This document shows positions 50,969 to 61,479 of a stretch of DNA of 64,000 bases, piece by piece (position 1 is the first letter of the stretch; each line of letters begins with the position of its first letter). The stretch comes from Myxococcales bacterium (GTDB lineage: Bacteria; Myxococcota_A; Polyangia; Polyangiales; Ga0077539): the NCBI GenBank assembly GCA_013298625.1, contig JAAFIF010000006.1, positions 124,001 through 188,000 on the forward strand. The letters run 5' to 3'. The position numbers and the translations under genes were made by a program. The notes under the pieces are model-generated. The model was given only the letters and a program-made list of their open reading frames with translations, was not told where the DNA came from and searched no databases.

Positions 50969-53047
50969 ATGGCCAAGAAGGGCGCGAAGCGAACCGCCGC
51001 AGAACCCGTTCCCCTCGACGATCCCGCCGTCGAAGCGCTCGTCGCCCGCGCTGCGTCGCTCGGTGACAGCATGTTCGCGCCCATGCTCCGCACGTGGCTC
51101 TCGGCCAACAGCCGACAACGCGACGGCTTCTTTGTGGGCCTGCAACAGTGGCTCGTGCGCGAGACCTCCGCGGCGGCCACAGTCCCGCTGCTGTTCGAGC
51201 TGCTCCCGCTCGTCGACGAGCCTCGGGTACTCCAGTTGCTCACCACGTTCGTCGCCATGTTCGCGGGCGACCACCGCAACTGGCTCGGCGCGACCCGCTT
51301 CGACGCCGAGCGCGTCGTGGCCGGAGACGCCGTGCGCGCAGCCAATCACCGCGCGCTCGTCGCGATGCTCCCAGCCCTCGCGCCGCTCGCCGTCGATCGA
51401 TCGCCCGACGTGCGCGCCCGCTTCGCCTTCGTCGCCGCGTGGCTCGGCGTAGACGCGAGGGACACCGTCGTTTCGCTGCTCGCTGCGCAGTGTCGCGACC
51501 CCGAGCCCGTCGTGCGCGCGCACGCCGTCGTCGCCCTCTCGATGCACGAGCAGCGCGCGACGCTCGACGCCCTTCGCTCGGACCCCGACGAGCGCGTTCG
51601 CTGCTGCGCCGCCATCGCCGCGAGCTCGAACGGCGGGGACGAAGCCGCCCTCGACGCGCTCGAGCCGTGGATCGCCGCTGAGAGCGCCCCGTGGCCCGAG
51701 CTCGCGTTCAACAACGGAGCGCTGTCCGAGTGGGCCGCGCAGCGGTGCGGCGCGATGTACACACGTTTTCAAGATCGCGTCGGGGCCGCGCTGCTCGGCG
51801 CGCTCTCTTCGAAGACCGCGCCCGTCGTGCGCGCGGCGTTCGCTGGGTGGGAGCGCGGCGCCGAGTTCACCGCGCTGCAACGCGCGGTCGTCGCGCGCGT
51901 GATCGCCGACGAAGCCATGCAGACCATCGCGTGCATCCAAGAGCTGCGTCAGGCCGGGCTCGTCTCGAACCAACCGGGAATCACCACCGCAGACCTCTTC
52001 GACGAGCTGCGCGCGCGCTTCGACCTGCCCCGACCTCCGCCGCTCTTCGGCCCGAAGGCCCTCGTCTCTGTCGACGACACAGCGAAGTACGCGCAGCACT
52101 GGCTCGCAGACTACGCGCTCGATCCGCAGCCCGATCGCGCAGCGCTCATCGCCCGCGCCATCGCCGAGACCATCGAGACCGACGCCCTCGTCGAGCTGCT
52201 CTTGCGCTTCTCTGTGGACCTCGACGGATCGGTCTTGCCCTTCGAGCGCGTGGCCGATCGCTCGTACGACGTCGCGCCGTTGCCCGGCTTCGAGCGCGCG
52301 GGCGAGCGCTGGATCGCGTCGCCCGAGCAGTGGCCGCAGCGCGTGCGCGACTGGATCGCCGAGCGCGAGCGCGAGGGTTGGCTCGTGGCCGAGCTCGGCT
52401 GGCTGGGCTTCGACGCTCGGTTCGCCCTCTTCGATCTGCGCGGTCGACACCTGGTCATGCAAGTCGGACACGAGTGGACCATGGACGGGCCCAACTACAG
52501 CCAGACCCGCGCGCTCGTGTGGCCGAGGCATCGGTTGACTCCGCTCGTGGCCAGGGCGGCGCGCGAGAGGGATCCCGCGGCGTTCGACGCCGTGATCGCG
52601 CAGTGGCTCGAGACCGGCAAGAAGTCTGCCGAGCGCTGGGTCTCGGGGCGCGTGGCGAGGCTCGCCGTCGAGCTGTTCGCGGGGACGAGCGCTGAGCCGC
52701 CTTCGCTCTACGACGAAGCGCTGCGCCGCGCGCAGGTCGATTGGGGAGGACTGTTGAGCCATACGCTGGCGTACGGAGCGCTCTTGTCCGACGCGCGTCG
52801 CGAGGCTCTGGCGCTCTCGATCGCAGCAGAGACGCGCACGTTGCTGCCGCAGCTCTACGCGCTCTCTCGGAGCCGCGCCGTGTTCGACGCGCTCGCTCCG
52901 CGGCTGCGCGAGCAGACCGCCGCGTGGGCAGCGTGGCCCGAGTCGCAGCGGCGGTCTTGGGCGATGGTGATGGGCGACGAGGCTGCGGACGAGCTGGTGC
53001 AGGCGTCGAGCGAAGGCGCGCCGCGCAAGCGGACGAAGCGGCGCTGA
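50969..53047 (+). CDS. Large HEAT-repeat-like protein
   Basis: This is a 692-residue protein with helical repeats of the HEAT type in the first half (VVRAHAVVALSMHEQ, RVRCCAAIAASSNG). The second half holds long alpha-helical blocks without a known domain. There is no signal peptide. HEAT arrays are protein-binding solenoids. It is convergent with the kinase gene at 53053. Confidence 0.7.
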   Translation: MAKKGAKRTAAEPVPLDDPAVEALVARAASLGDSMFAPMLRTWLSANSRQRDGFFVGLQQWLVRETSAAATVPLLFELLPLVDEPRVLQLLTTFVAMFAGDHRNWLGATRFDAERVVAGDAVRAANHRALVAMLPALAPLAVDRSPDVRARFAFVAAWLGVDARDTVVSLLAAQCRDPEPVVRAHAVVALSMHEQRATLDALRSDPDERVRCCAAIAASSNGGDEAALDALEPWIAAESAPWPELAFNNGALSEWAAQRCGAMYTRFQDRVGAALLGALSSKTAPVVRAAFAGWERGAEFTALQRAVVARVIADEAMQTIACIQELRQAGLVSNQPGITTADLFDELRARFDLPRPPPLFGPKALVSVDDTAKYAQHWLADYALDPQPDRAALIARAIAETIETDALVELLLRFSVDLDGSVLPFERVADRSYDVAPLPGFERAGERWIASPEQWPQRVRDWIAEREREGWLVAELGWLGFDARFALFDLRGRHLVMQVGHEWTMDGPNYSQTRALVWPRHRLTPLVARAARERDPAAFDAVIAQWLETGKKSAERWVSGRVARLAVELFAGTSAEPPSLYDEALRRAQVDWGGLLSHTLAYGALLSDARREALALSIAAETRTLLPQLYALSRSRAVFDALAPRLREQTAAWAAWPESQRRSWAMVMGDEAADELVQASSEGAPRKRTKRR

Positions 53048-53052
53048 GGCTT

Positions 53053-54360
53053 CTACTTGGGAATCTCCAGCGTAAACGTCGATCCCTTCTCGGGCTCGCT
53101 CGTCACGCGCACGCTGATCCCCAGCAGCGACGAGAGCTTCTTCACCACCGCGAGGCCGAGGCCCGCGCCGCCGTGTGCGCGCTCGGCGCTGCCGTCCGCT
53201 TGGACGAAGGGCTCGAAGATGCGCTCGATCATGGCCGCGGGGATCCCTTGCCCTGTGTCTTCGACGCGCACCGTGTACCCGTGCGGCCGCGGCGCGAGCG
53301 CGATGGTCACGCGCCCTCCGTCCGGCGTGAACTTCACCGCGTTGGCCACGAGGTTCACCAGGATCTGAACCAGCTTCTTTCGGTCGGTCTCGACCGTGTG
53401 CTCCGCGTCCGTAGGAACGTCGAGCGCGACGATCAACGGCCGCGATCCGACGAGCATGCGCGCGGTGGCGGCGATCGCCGAGAGCACCTCGCCGAGCTCG
53501 ACCGTGCTGCGCTGCACTTCGAGCCCGAGCGCTTCGTCCCGCGCGAGCACGAGCAGCGAGTCGATCAGCTCGAGCAGCCCCGTCGCGCTGCTGCGGATCG
53601 TGCGGATCGCGTCGCGCTGCTTGTCGGTGACGGGGCCGTAGATGCCCTCTTCGACGAGCTCGCCCATGCCGAGGATCCCGTGCAGCGGCGTGCGAAGCTC
53701 GTGTGTGATGTTGGCGGTGAACTCGCTCTTGGTGCGGCTCGCGTCGACGAGCTCTCTCGCGCGCGCTTCGAGGGCGCGCTCTCGGTCGCGCAGGCGCTGC
53801 ACCATGATCGCTACGTAGAGCCCTGGGACGAAGAGCACGCACCCCACGTACGCGACGAACACAACCACGTGCGCCGTCGTCGGGTGCGCAGGGATGATCG
53901 ACGGCATCTTGCGCAGGACGCCCCCGGCTTCGAGCCCCACCATCACCGAGTACGAGGCGAACGAGCCGAGCACCGTGGCGACCGTGAGCCCCGCGTTGGT
54001 GAGCAGCGCCATCACGGACACTTCGACGAAGTACAGCGAAACGAGCGGCGAAAACGCTCCGCCCGTGAAGTACACGCCCCCCGTCATGAGCAGCACGTCC
54101 GCGGCGATGTTGGCCGTCGACGCTTCGATCACCAGCCGTCGCTTCGCGAGCGCCGCCCACGCGACAGAGTTGCTGACGAACTTCACCGCGAGCAGCACCA
54201 GGGCCCAGCGCCGCTCGGCGAGCAGCCCGAAATGGTGCGCCGCGAGCACGAGCGCGAGCAGCGCGAACACCGTCGCGTACCCAGTGAACACCCCCGTCCG
54301 AAGCTTCGGCCGAAACGCCTCGCTGCCCACCTCGGCGAGCGACGCCGGGTAGCGGCTCAT
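53053..54360 (-). CDS. Histidine kinase with multi-pass N-terminus
   Basis: This is a 435-residue kinase with about six N-terminal membrane helices (residues 25-190). The histidine is His220 (NITHELRTPLHG), and the ATP domain reads NLVANAVKFTP, DTGQGIP and GAGLGLAVVKK. It overlaps the receiver gene by four bases (ATGA), so the pair is coupled. The membrane part probably senses a membrane or small-molecule signal. Confidence 0.92.
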   Translation of the reverse strand: MSRYPASLAEVGSEAFRPKLRTGVFTGYATVFALLALVLAAHHFGLLAERRWALVLLAVKFVSNSVAWAALAKRRLVIEASTANIAADVLLMTGGVYFTGGAFSPLVSLYFVEVSVMALLTNAGLTVATVLGSFASYSVMVGLEAGGVLRKMPSIIPAHPTTAHVVVFVAYVGCVLFVPGLYVAIMVQRLRDRERALEARARELVDASRTKSEFTANITHELRTPLHGILGMGELVEEGIYGPVTDKQRDAIRTIRSSATGLLELIDSLLVLARDEALGLEVQRSTVELGEVLSAIAATARMLVGSRPLIVALDVPTDAEHTVETDRKKLVQILVNLVANAVKFTPDGGRVTIALAPRPHGYTVRVEDTGQGIPAAMIERIFEPFVQADGSAERAHGGAGLGLAVVKKLSSLLGISVRVTSEPEKGSTFTLEIPK

Positions 54361-54734
54361 GCGCCGATCAAGTGACGGATGCGCGTGAGCATCGCGCCGA
54401 GCGAGAACGGCTTCACCAGGTAGCTGTCCGCGTGCACGCCCTCGCGCCCGTAGCGCTGCTCGTCTTCGCCGCGCAGGATCGCGCTCATCAAGACCACGGG
54501 CTTGGGCTCGGGCTCGCGCTTGAGCTCGAAGCACACCTCGAAGCCGCTCTTCAGCGGCAAGAGCACGTCGCACAAGACCAGGTCTGGCGAGAGCGCTTTG
54601 GCCATGGTCACGCCGCTCGCGCCGTCGGTGCTCGTGTGCACTTCGTAGCCGTGCGCGGTGAGATAGTCGCGAATCGCGATGCGGCCGACGGGGTCGTCTT
54701 CGATCACCAGGATCTTCTTCGCCGTTGTTTCCAT
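54357..54734 (-). CDS. Single-domain response regulator
   Basis: This 125-residue CheY-like receiver has no output domain. The phosphoacceptor is Asp56 (LCDVLLP), the acidic pocket is EDD at 12-14, and the conserved lysine is Lys108 (LVKPF). It is translationally coupled to the downstream kinase gene. It probably relays phosphate to another protein. Confidence 0.93.
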   Translation of the reverse strand: METTAKKILVIEDDPVGRIAIRDYLTAHGYEVHTSTDGASGVTMAKALSPDLVLCDVLLPLKSGFEVCFELKREPEPKPVVLMSAILRGEDEQRYGREGVHADSYLVKPFSLGAMLTRIRHLIGA

Positions 54735-54844
54735 GGTTGGAAGCGTATCGCGTTCGCGTTGTTCGCGCTCGCGATCGGTCAGTGAAATTCCTGGTGATTG
54801 TGCAAGCGTGCGTTTGTTGGTGCACTCACGCGCGACCCGCGTCG

Positions 54845-55858
54845 CTATCGGCAGGTGCCTTCAGCGTCGGGCAGCAAGCACGCCGCGCCGCACGGGCACA
54901 CCCGCGCGCCTTCGCACACGCCTGGGCGACCGGCGACCGCAGGGCAGTCTGCGTCGCGCCAGCATCGGCCGCGATCCGCGGGGGGATCTTTGCAGACGCC
55001 GACGGCGACGCCGCCCGAGCACGTCGCGTTGGGCGCGCAGTACTGACGTCCGCGGCAGTCGGTGTCGGCCGCGCAGCAGCCCGCTCCGACACGACACGAG
55101 CCCGAGCCTGCGTCCGGGCAGACGCCCATCGACGCGAGGCCGACGCCGGCGTTGCTGAGCTCGCAGGTGTTGCCGTAGGTCACGCCGTCGCAGCCGCACA
55201 CGGGGATGTACACGAGCGGACAGGGCGAGAGGGGCGCGCACGTTCCGCTGGCGCCGCAGGCCGCGATGCCGCGGCACACGTTGCGGCCCGTGCACTCTGC
55301 GTTGCTGCGGCAGAGCGCGCTGCCCGAGTCCGTCGCGCCCGCGTCGACCACAGGGCACGCCCCGCGCGAGCGCACGCCGACCCCGGCGTTGTCAGCGAGG
55401 CAGGGGTTGCTGTACGTCACGCCGTCGCAGCCGCACACGGGGTCGAGCTCGCGACCGCACGCGGTCGGGGGAGCGCAGCGGCCCGTTGCTCCACAGGACG
55501 CGATCCCGAGGCACGCGCTGCGGCCGCAGTCGGCGTTGCTGCGACAGACCGCGCTCGCGCTGTCCATGGGCACGCCGGTGTCCGCGGGCGTGATCGCGTC
55601 GGGGCGCGAGCCTGCGTCGGTCGGAAGCGCGACGTCGGGCATCGATCCCGAGTCGATCGCGACGACGTCGGGCAACGCTGCGCTGTCGGGCAGCGATGCG
55701 CCGTCCGGCATCGACGCGCTGTCCATCGACTGCGCTGCGTCTGCGCTCGAACGATCTGCGCTGGCGTCGCCGAGCGCGGCGTCCGGCGTCGAGGGAGCGC
55801 CGCACGCGGCAGCGGTGAGGGCGAAGACGAACAGCGAAGGCGATGCGAAGCGTCTCAT
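54845..55858 (-). CDS. Cysteine-rich Kazal-like lipoprotein
   Basis: This is a 337-residue lipoprotein with lipobox AAAC (about residues 16-19) and an Asp/Ser/Pro-rich linker to about residue 105. Two Kazal-type segments are seen (DPVCGCDGVTYSNPC and IPVCGCDGVTYGNTC), each with its cysteine-rich frame, then another Cys-rich region. Kazal domains often inhibit serine proteases. Here an inhibitor or adhesion role at the cell surface is possible. Confidence 0.85.
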   Translation of the reverse strand: MRRFASPSLFVFALTAAACGAPSTPDAALGDASADRSSADAAQSMDSASMPDGASLPDSAALPDVVAIDSGSMPDVALPTDAGSRPDAITPADTGVPMDSASAVCRSNADCGRSACLGIASCGATGRCAPPTACGRELDPVCGCDGVTYSNPCLADNAGVGVRSRGACPVVDAGATDSGSALCRSNAECTGRNVCRGIAACGASGTCAPLSPCPLVYIPVCGCDGVTYGNTCELSNAGVGLASMGVCPDAGSGSCRVGAGCCAADTDCRGRQYCAPNATCSGGVAVGVCKDPPADRGRCWRDADCPAVAGRPGVCEGARVCPCGAACLLPDAEGTCR

Positions 55859-55903
55859 GCAGAGAGTGTCGCACGCGTGATCGCCCCCGCGAAGCGCGGC
55901 AGG

Positions 55904-56287
55904 TCAGTGCTTCTTCTGCGAGGCTTCGAGCGCGCGGCGCTCGTCGGGGTGCTCGTTGTAGAAGGCCTCGCGGGACTCGCGGGTGATGTCGATCGTGACG
56001 AGCCCGTCGCGCTGGATCTTGGCCTGACAGCCGAGGCGCGAAGACGAGCGGACGTCGAAGGCCTTGTCCAAGATGTCGAGCTCTTCGTCCTCGGCTTCGG
56101 AGAGCAGCGAGAGACCTTCGGTCACGTAGACGTGGCAGGTCGAGCAGGCGCAGACGCCGCCGCAGGCGCTTCCGTGGGGGACGTGGGCTTTGCGTGCGGC
56201 GTCGAGCAGGGTGGTGCCGACGGGGACCTCGACTTCGATGGCGGCGCCGTCGGGGCTCTTCTCTTTCGTGTATCGAACGATGGGCAT
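55904..56287 (-). CDS. fdx: ISC-type [2Fe-2S] ferredoxin
   Basis: This is a 127-residue adrenodoxin-like ferredoxin. The four ligand cysteines are Cys42, Cys48, Cys51 and Cys87, with the ACGGVCACSTC loop, at the same positions as in the ISC ferredoxin of E. coli. It supplies electrons to IscS/IscU during cluster assembly. The ATG at 56287 lies one base after the hscA stop and was preferred to the in-frame ATG at 56323, which would overlap hscA. It is the last gene of the operon. Confidence 0.95.
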   Translation of the reverse strand: MPIVRYTKEKSPDGAAIEVEVPVGTTLLDAARKAHVPHGSACGGVCACSTCHVYVTEGLSLLSEAEDEELDILDKAFDVRSSSRLGCQAKIQRDGLVTIDITRESREAFYNEHPDERRALEASQKKH

Positions 56288-56288
56288 T

Positions 56289-58208
56289 TCAGCTCTCTCT
56301 TCGCTGGGCGTGGTCGCTGACATGCGCGTCTACACCGCGCGCGTGGGCGACGTCACCCTCGACCGACTCGACAGTGCGGCCCTTCATGGCCTCGCGCATG
56401 GCGCGGTTCATCCGTCGCTCGGCCAAAGGAACGCTCGCTCGATCGAGCGCCTCGGTCCGCAGTCGAATCCCCTCGCTGTCGCGCGAGGCGATGCTGTCGG
56501 CGAGCGCGCGGAGCGCTCCGTCGAGCTCGGCGCGCTCGTCTTCGTCGAGCAGGTCGCCGTCCTTGTCGAGCGCCTTGTGGGTGGCGCTGATGACCTGCTC
56601 GGCCTCGACGATGCGCTCGGTGAGCTGCCTGAGCTTGAGGTCTTCTTCGGCGTGCTCGTACGAATCCATGAGCATTTGCTCGACGTCTTCGTCACTGAGC
56701 CCGTAGCTGGGGACGACCTCGACGCTCTGCTCGAGCCCGGTGGCCTCGTCCTTGGCGGACACGGTGAGCATGGCGTTTTCGTCGACGCGAAAGGTCACCA
56801 TGAGCCGCGCGGCGCCTGCGGTCTGCGCCTTGAGTCCGCGCAGCGTGAAGCGGGCGAGCGAGCGGCAGTCGCGGGCGAGCTCGCGCTCACCCTGCACGAC
56901 GTGGATGTCGAAGCCGGTCTGGCCGTCGGCGTACGTGGTGAATTGCTGGGCGCGCGCGCAGGGGATGGTGCTGTTGCGGGCGATGATCTTCTCGACGATG
57001 CCGCCCATGGTCTCGACGCCGAGCGAGAGGGGGAGGACGTCGACGATGAGGGCGTCGTTCTGCTGCGTTCCGCCGAGGATGTCGGCTTGAACGGCGGCGC
57101 CGAGGGCCACCACTTGATCGGGGTCGATGTCGGTGAGCGGCTCGTGCTCGAAGAGCTTCTTCACGTACGCGCGCACGAGCGGAACCCTGGTCGATCCCCC
57201 CACGAGCACCACGCCATCGAGCTCTGCGGGCTTGATCCCAGCGTCCTTCAGGGCCCGTCGGCACGCGGGCCCTGTGCGCTCGACCACCGGGAGGATCAGC
57301 GCGTCGAACGCCTCTCGCGTGAGCTCGTGCGCGAACTCTCGTTGCCCGAGCGAGAGCGCGAAGGTGCTCGCCGGCCGATCGGTGAGCTCGTGCTTCACGC
57401 GCCGGGCTTCGATCATGGCCGCGCGCCAGTTGGCCTGCGAAAACGGCTCTGTTTCTCCTGCTTGCGCGAGCATGGCCAGCGCGACGGCGCGGTCCATGTC
57501 GTCGCCGCCGAGCTGCGAGTCGCCGCCGGTCGAGCGCACTTGAAACACCCCGTCGTCGAGCGAGAGGACGGTGATGTCGAACGTTCCGCCGCCGAGGTCG
57601 TAGACCGCGTACGTGCCGCGGGTGCGCTGCGTGCCGATCCCGTAGGCGAGGGCTGCCGCTGTGGGCTCGTTGACGAGCCTGAGCACCTCGAGCCCGGCGA
57701 GCCTCGCGGCGTCCTTGGTGGCCTGTCGCTGCGCGTCGTCGAAGTACGCAGGAACCGTGATCACCGCCCCAGACACCGAGCCGAGCTTCTCTTCAGCGCG
57801 TCGCTTGAGCTCCTTCAAGATCAGCGACGACACTTCGACCGGCGTCACCTCGCGGCCGTGCACGACGAACCGCACGACGTTGGCCTGCCCCTCGCGCATG
57901 GGCGCGAAGTGGTAGCCCCGCTCGCGAGCGGTCTCTGCGTCGTTGTGCCCGCGGCCCATGTAGCGCTTGACCGAGACGATCGTCTCGGAGGGCTGCGAGT
58001 AGAGGTACGCGAGCGCTTCTTTTCCGACGATGGTCTGTCCGTCGGGCAAGAAGGCGACGACGCTCGGGACGATCGGGTCGTCGTCGCAATCGAGGATGGA
58101 CGTCGGCTCGCCGTCGCTCACCCACGCGACGAGCGAGTTGGTGGTCCCGAGGTCGATGCCCACCGGCGTCGGCTTCGCCGACGGGTCGAAGATCTGCAGC
58201 AGTCCCAT
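56289..58208 (-). CDS. hscA: HscA, ISC-specific Hsp70 chaperone
   Basis: This is a 639-residue Hsp70-family chaperone of the HscA type. The ATPase domain starts with [14 protein letters not shown] and shows [13 protein letters not shown]. The substrate-binding region and helical lid follow from about residue 380. HscA works with HscB to release clusters from IscU and recognises its LPPVK motif, which is present in the IscU encoded upstream. It lies between hscB and fdx. Confidence 0.96.
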   Translation of the reverse strand: MGLLQIFDPSAKPTPVGIDLGTTNSLVAWVSDGEPTSILDCDDDPIVPSVVAFLPDGQTIVGKEALAYLYSQPSETIVSVKRYMGRGHNDAETARERGYHFAPMREGQANVVRFVVHGREVTPVEVSSLILKELKRRAEEKLGSVSGAVITVPAYFDDAQRQATKDAARLAGLEVLRLVNEPTAAALAYGIGTQRTRGTYAVYDLGGGTFDITVLSLDDGVFQVRSTGGDSQLGGDDMDRAVALAMLAQAGETEPFSQANWRAAMIEARRVKHELTDRPASTFALSLGQREFAHELTREAFDALILPVVERTGPACRRALKDAGIKPAELDGVVLVGGSTRVPLVRAYVKKLFEHEPLTDIDPDQVVALGAAVQADILGGTQQNDALIVDVLPLSLGVETMGGIVEKIIARNSTIPCARAQQFTTYADGQTGFDIHVVQGERELARDCRSLARFTLRGLKAQTAGAARLMVTFRVDENAMLTVSAKDEATGLEQSVEVVPSYGLSDEDVEQMLMDSYEHAEEDLKLRQLTERIVEAEQVISATHKALDKDGDLLDEDERAELDGALRALADSIASRDSEGIRLRTEALDRASVPLAERRMNRAMREAMKGRTVESVEGDVAHARGVDAHVSDHAQRRES

Positions 58209-58231
58209 GTCGAGAGGGTCTCTTTGCGTTC

Positions 58232-58735
58232 TTAGATTTCGTCGAGCTCGTCGCGGAGGCGGTAGAGGTATTTGAGCCTCACGCCCGCGAGGTACGCGCG
58301 ATCGAGCAGTGAATTTTCTGGTGGAAACGCGGTCCCGTCGAAGGCCTCTCGCAGCGTGGACTCTTCGTCCGCGACGCGCGAGGCCACGCGATCGACCAGC
58401 GCCTCTGCCGAGCGGCCTTGCGAGCGCGCGTCGTCGACGGCCTCGCGCAGCTCCATGATCTCCATGAGCAGCGCGGGCTCTGCGCGCGCGGTCTCTTCGA
58501 GAGGCCTGCCCGCGGCGGACAGCAGCGCGAGCACGCGGGTCATCGGGTCGCGCACCGCCCGAAAGGCCTCGTTGAGCGCCACCGTGCGCTCGGCAGCCGC
58601 GCGGCGCTCCGCCGGGGATTTGTCCGCGAATCGGTCGGGGTGCGTGGCGCGCGACAGGTCGCGAAACCGCTGCTCGACCTCTTTGACGTTGAGCGCGAAC
58701 GTGCGCGCGATTCCCAGCGTCTCGAACGCGTCCAT
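58232..58735 (-). CDS. hscB: HscB, J-domain co-chaperone
   Basis: This is a 167-residue co-chaperone. The J-domain contains the HPD motif (residues 32-34 in ATHPDRF), needed to activate HscA. The C-terminal helical part (about 80-160) binds IscU. Its ATG overlaps the iscA stop by one base (TGATG), and hscA follows. Confidence 0.95.
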   Translation of the reverse strand: MDAFETLGIARTFALNVKEVEQRFRDLSRATHPDRFADKSPAERRAAAERTVALNEAFRAVRDPMTRVLALLSAAGRPLEETARAEPALLMEIMELREAVDDARSQGRSAEALVDRVASRVADEESTLREAFDGTAFPPENSLLDRAYLAGVRLKYLYRLRDELDEI

Positions 58736-59142
58736 CAGACGCCGAAGCTCTCACCGCAGCCGCAGCCGGCCTTCTCTTGCGGGTTCACGAACTTGAACCC
58801 GCGCTGCATGAGCTTCACTTCGTAGTCGAGCGTCGAGCCGTTGAGCAGCACCAGGCTCTTGGGGTCGATGACCACGTCGAGCCCGTCGAACGTGAACACC
58901 ACGTCCTTCGTGCGCTTGGTGTCCGAGAACTCGATCACGTACGCGAAGCCCGAGCAGCCTCCGCCCTTCACCCCGAGCCGCAGCGCCGCCGTGGGCGTCC
59001 CGCGCTTGATGAGCGCCTGCTTGGCCATGGAGACGGCCTTGGGCGTGAGCTCGATCGACATCGCGGGCTTCGCGTTCGCGTCGCCTCCGTCGGTGCGCGC
59101 GGGCGTCGGGGTCGTGCTGATGGGCTGAGCTTCGGTGGTCAT
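58735..59142 (-). CDS. iscA: IscA, A-type iron-sulfur carrier
   Basis: This is a 135-residue A-type carrier with the three conserved cysteines, Cys63 (GGGCSG), Cys127 and Cys129 (AGCGCG). The first 28 residues are an Ala/Thr-rich extension; Met28 would give the usual length and may be the real start. It delivers iron-sulfur clusters or iron to target proteins. It overlaps hscB by one base. Confidence 0.94.
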   Translation of the reverse strand: MTTEAQPISTTPTPARTDGGDANAKPAMSIELTPKAVSMAKQALIKRGTPTAALRLGVKGGGCSGFAYVIEFSDTKRTKDVVFTFDGLDVVIDPKSLVLLNGSTLDYEVKLMQRGFKFVNPQEKAGCGCGESFGV

Positions 59143-59193
59143 GGCAGTGTCACGAGCGAGTGTGGGAGTGGCGTGCGGGAGGAGGCCTTCGAG

Positions 59194-59595
59194 TCAGGCC
59201 TTCGCTTCGCGTTTGACCGCTTGTTTCTTACGAAAATCGTCGATCGCGCTCTTGATCGCGTCCTCGGCGAGGACCGAGCAGTGGATCTTCACGGGCGGGA
59301 GGTTGAGCTCTTTAGCGATGGTCTCGTTCTTGATCTCCGCCGCTTGCTCGAGAGTCTTGCCCTTGATCCACTCGGTGGCGAGCGAGCTCGACGCGATGGC
59401 CGAGCCGCAGCCGAAGGTCTTGAACTTCGCGTCCTCGATCACGCCGTCATCGCTGACCTTGATCTGCAGACGCATCACGTCGCCGCAAGCCGGGGCGCCG
59501 ACGAGCCCTGTTCCCACGGTGTCGTCGTTTTTGTCCAGCGTCCCGACGTTGCGGGGGTTCTCGTAGTGGTCGATGACCTTGTCGCTGTACGCCAT
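59194..59595 (-). CDS. iscU: IscU, iron-sulfur cluster scaffold
   Basis: This is the 133-residue scaffold on which new clusters are built. The ligand residues Cys37, Asp39, Cys63, His105 and Cys106 match E. coli positions. The HscA recognition motif LPPVK is at 99-103. It lies between iscS and iscA. Confidence 0.97.
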   Translation of the reverse strand: MAYSDKVIDHYENPRNVGTLDKNDDTVGTGLVGAPACGDVMRLQIKVSDDGVIEDAKFKTFGCGSAIASSSLATEWIKGKTLEQAAEIKNETIAKELNLPPVKIHCSVLAEDAIKSAIDDFRKKQAVKREAKA

Positions 59596-59643
59596 GAGTG
59601 TCTCTTCGTGAGTGCTTTGGGTGGTGAAAGATAGGACCTGCGC

Positions 59644-60891
59644 TCAGTGCGCGGTCCACGCGATGGACTTGAGGTCGATGCCCTCTTTGGCCATCTCGTA
59701 AAGCGGCGACATCGAGCGCAGCCGCTGAATGCTGTCGACGGTGAGCTTCGCCGCGTAGTCGACCTCTTCTTCGGTCGTGAAGCGCCCGAGGCCGAAGCGA
59801 ATGGACGTGTGCGCGAGCTCTTCTTCGACGCCGAGCGCGCGCAGCACGTACGAGGGCTCGAGGCTCGCGCTCGTGCACGCAGAGCCCGACGAGACGCTCA
59901 CGTTCTTCAGCGACATCAAGATCGACTCGCCTTCGACGTACGCGAACGAAATGTTGAGGTTGTTCGGCAAGCGACGGACGACGCCGCTCGCGTCGACCGC
60001 GGGCCACGGGCCGTTGACGAACACCTCGTCGAGCTCGCTGGTGATCTTCTGATGCAGCCGGTCGCGCAGCGTCGTGACCCGCGCCGCCTCCGCGCGCCAC
60101 TCGGTCGTGACGAGCTCGGCGGCCTTGCCGAACCCCACGATCCCAGGGACGTTGAGCGTGCCCGAGCGATAGCCGCGCTCGTGACCGCCGCCGTCCATCT
60201 GCGACACGAGCCGCACGCGCGGCTTGCTGCGACGAACGTAGAGCGCGCCGACGCCCTTGGGCCCGTACATCTTGTGCGCCGTGATCGAGGCGAGGTCCAC
60301 GTTCATGGACTGCACGTCGAACTCGCAGCGGCCGATGCCCTGGACAGCGTCGGTGTGAAACAGCACGCCGTTGGCGCGGCACACAGCGCCGATCTCGCGG
60401 ATCGGCTGCACCGTACCGACCTCGTTGTTGGCCAGCATGATCGAGCAGAGGATCGTGTCGGGCCGGATCGCCGCGCGCACGCGCTCGGGGTCGACCATCC
60501 CGTACTTGTCCACGTCGAGGTACGTGACCTCGAAGCCCTGCTTCTCGAGCCGCTTGCCCGAGTCGAGGATCGCTTTGTGTTCGATCCTCGACGTAATGAT
60601 GTGCTTGCCCTTGTCGCCGTAGAACTCAGCGATGCCCTTGAGCGCCAGGTTGTCGCTCTCGGTGGCCCCCGAGGTGAAGATGATCTCTTCGGGCTTCTCG
60701 GCGTTGATCATCGAGGCGACGCGCTCGCGGGCCACGTTGACGGCGGCGTCGGCCTTCCAGCCGAAGGCGTGCGTACGCGAGGCGGCGTTGCCGAAATCCT
60801 CCGTAAAATACGGGAGCATCTCGTCGAGCACCCGTCGGTCAACGGGCGTCGTCGCGTGGTAGTCCAGGTAGATCGGGAGCTTGAGGGCCAT
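59644..60891 (-). CDS. iscS: IscS, cysteine desulfurase
   Basis: This is a 415-residue PLP cysteine desulfurase, which takes sulfur from cysteine and passes it to IscU. The PLP lysine is in [12 protein letters not shown], and the catalytic loop cysteine is near residue 339 (SGSACTSAS). The N-terminus is the usual [14 protein letters not shown]. It is the first structural gene of the operon, 46 bases after the MerR regulator gene. Confidence 0.97.
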   Translation of the reverse strand: MALKLPIYLDYHATTPVDRRVLDEMLPYFTEDFGNAASRTHAFGWKADAAVNVARERVASMINAEKPEEIIFTSGATESDNLALKGIAEFYGDKGKHIITSRIEHKAILDSGKRLEKQGFEVTYLDVDKYGMVDPERVRAAIRPDTILCSIMLANNEVGTVQPIREIGAVCRANGVLFHTDAVQGIGRCEFDVQSMNVDLASITAHKMYGPKGVGALYVRRSKPRVRLVSQMDGGGHERGYRSGTLNVPGIVGFGKAAELVTTEWRAEAARVTTLRDRLHQKITSELDEVFVNGPWPAVDASGVVRRLPNNLNISFAYVEGESILMSLKNVSVSSGSACTSASLEPSYVLRALGVEEELAHTSIRFGLGRFTTEEEVDYAAKLTVDSIQRLRSMSPLYEMAKEGIDLKSIAWTAH

Positions 60892-60937
60892 GAATGTATG
60901 TGCCGATATTCGAGTGGCGTCTGAGGGTGTGTGAGGC

Positions 60938-61465
60938 TCAGCTCTTGGCGTGGAGCCCCGCGATGAGTTCGGGCGCCGAGTGCTCGTGCATGTCGCAGCG
61001 AGTGCAGGCGTTGATCAGGCGCTCGGGCGCGCAGGTGTCGCAGGTGTCGAGGTAGGTGATCGAGCTCTCGAGCTCGCGCTCGAGCAGGGTCAGCCGCGCC
61101 ATCTGCGTGCGGGTCTCTTCGAGCTTCTGCTGATAGAGCACGCGGATCTTGGCCATCGCGACCGAAGCCGAGCCCGACCGCTCCCACTCCGCGAGCACGT
61201 CGCGGATCGCAGGGAGCGAGAAGCCCATGTCCTGCAGCTTCGAGATCCACCGCACGCGAAGCACCGCGCCCGCGTCGTACAAGCGGTAGTTGCCCTTGCT
61301 GCGGTCGATCGGGGTCAAAAGACCCAGCTCTTCGTAGAGGTGCAGCGCGCGGACGGTCTTCTGTGTGCGAGCCGCCAGGTCGCCGACGCGCAACGGCTCG
61401 CCGTCCGTTGCATCAACGGGGCTGTGGTCGCAGTGGGCGGCGGCGATCGGAAGCTTGGTTGCCAT
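60938..61465 (-). CDS. MerR-family regulator with four cysteines, heading the ISC operon
   Basis: This is a 175-residue MerR-family regulator. The DNA-binding helix-turn-helix is at about residues 26-50 ([20 protein letters not shown]), followed by a coiled-coil region. Near the C-terminus four cysteines form C-x2-C-x8-C-x2-C (142, 145, 154, 157), which could hold a metal or an iron-sulfur cluster. It is located where many bacteria have IscR, so it probably controls the ISC operon and itself. Two ACCCTxACGTcAGGGT-like sites upstream support this. Confidence 0.85.
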   Translation of the reverse strand: MATKLPIAAAHCDHSPVDATDGEPLRVGDLAARTQKTVRALHLYEELGLLTPIDRSKGNYRLYDAGAVLRVRWISKLQDMGFSLPAIRDVLAEWERSGSASVAMAKIRVLYQQKLEETRTQMARLTLLERELESSITYLDTCDTCAPERLINACTRCDMHEHSAPELIAGLHAKS

Positions 61466-61479
61466 GCGCGGCGAGCTGG

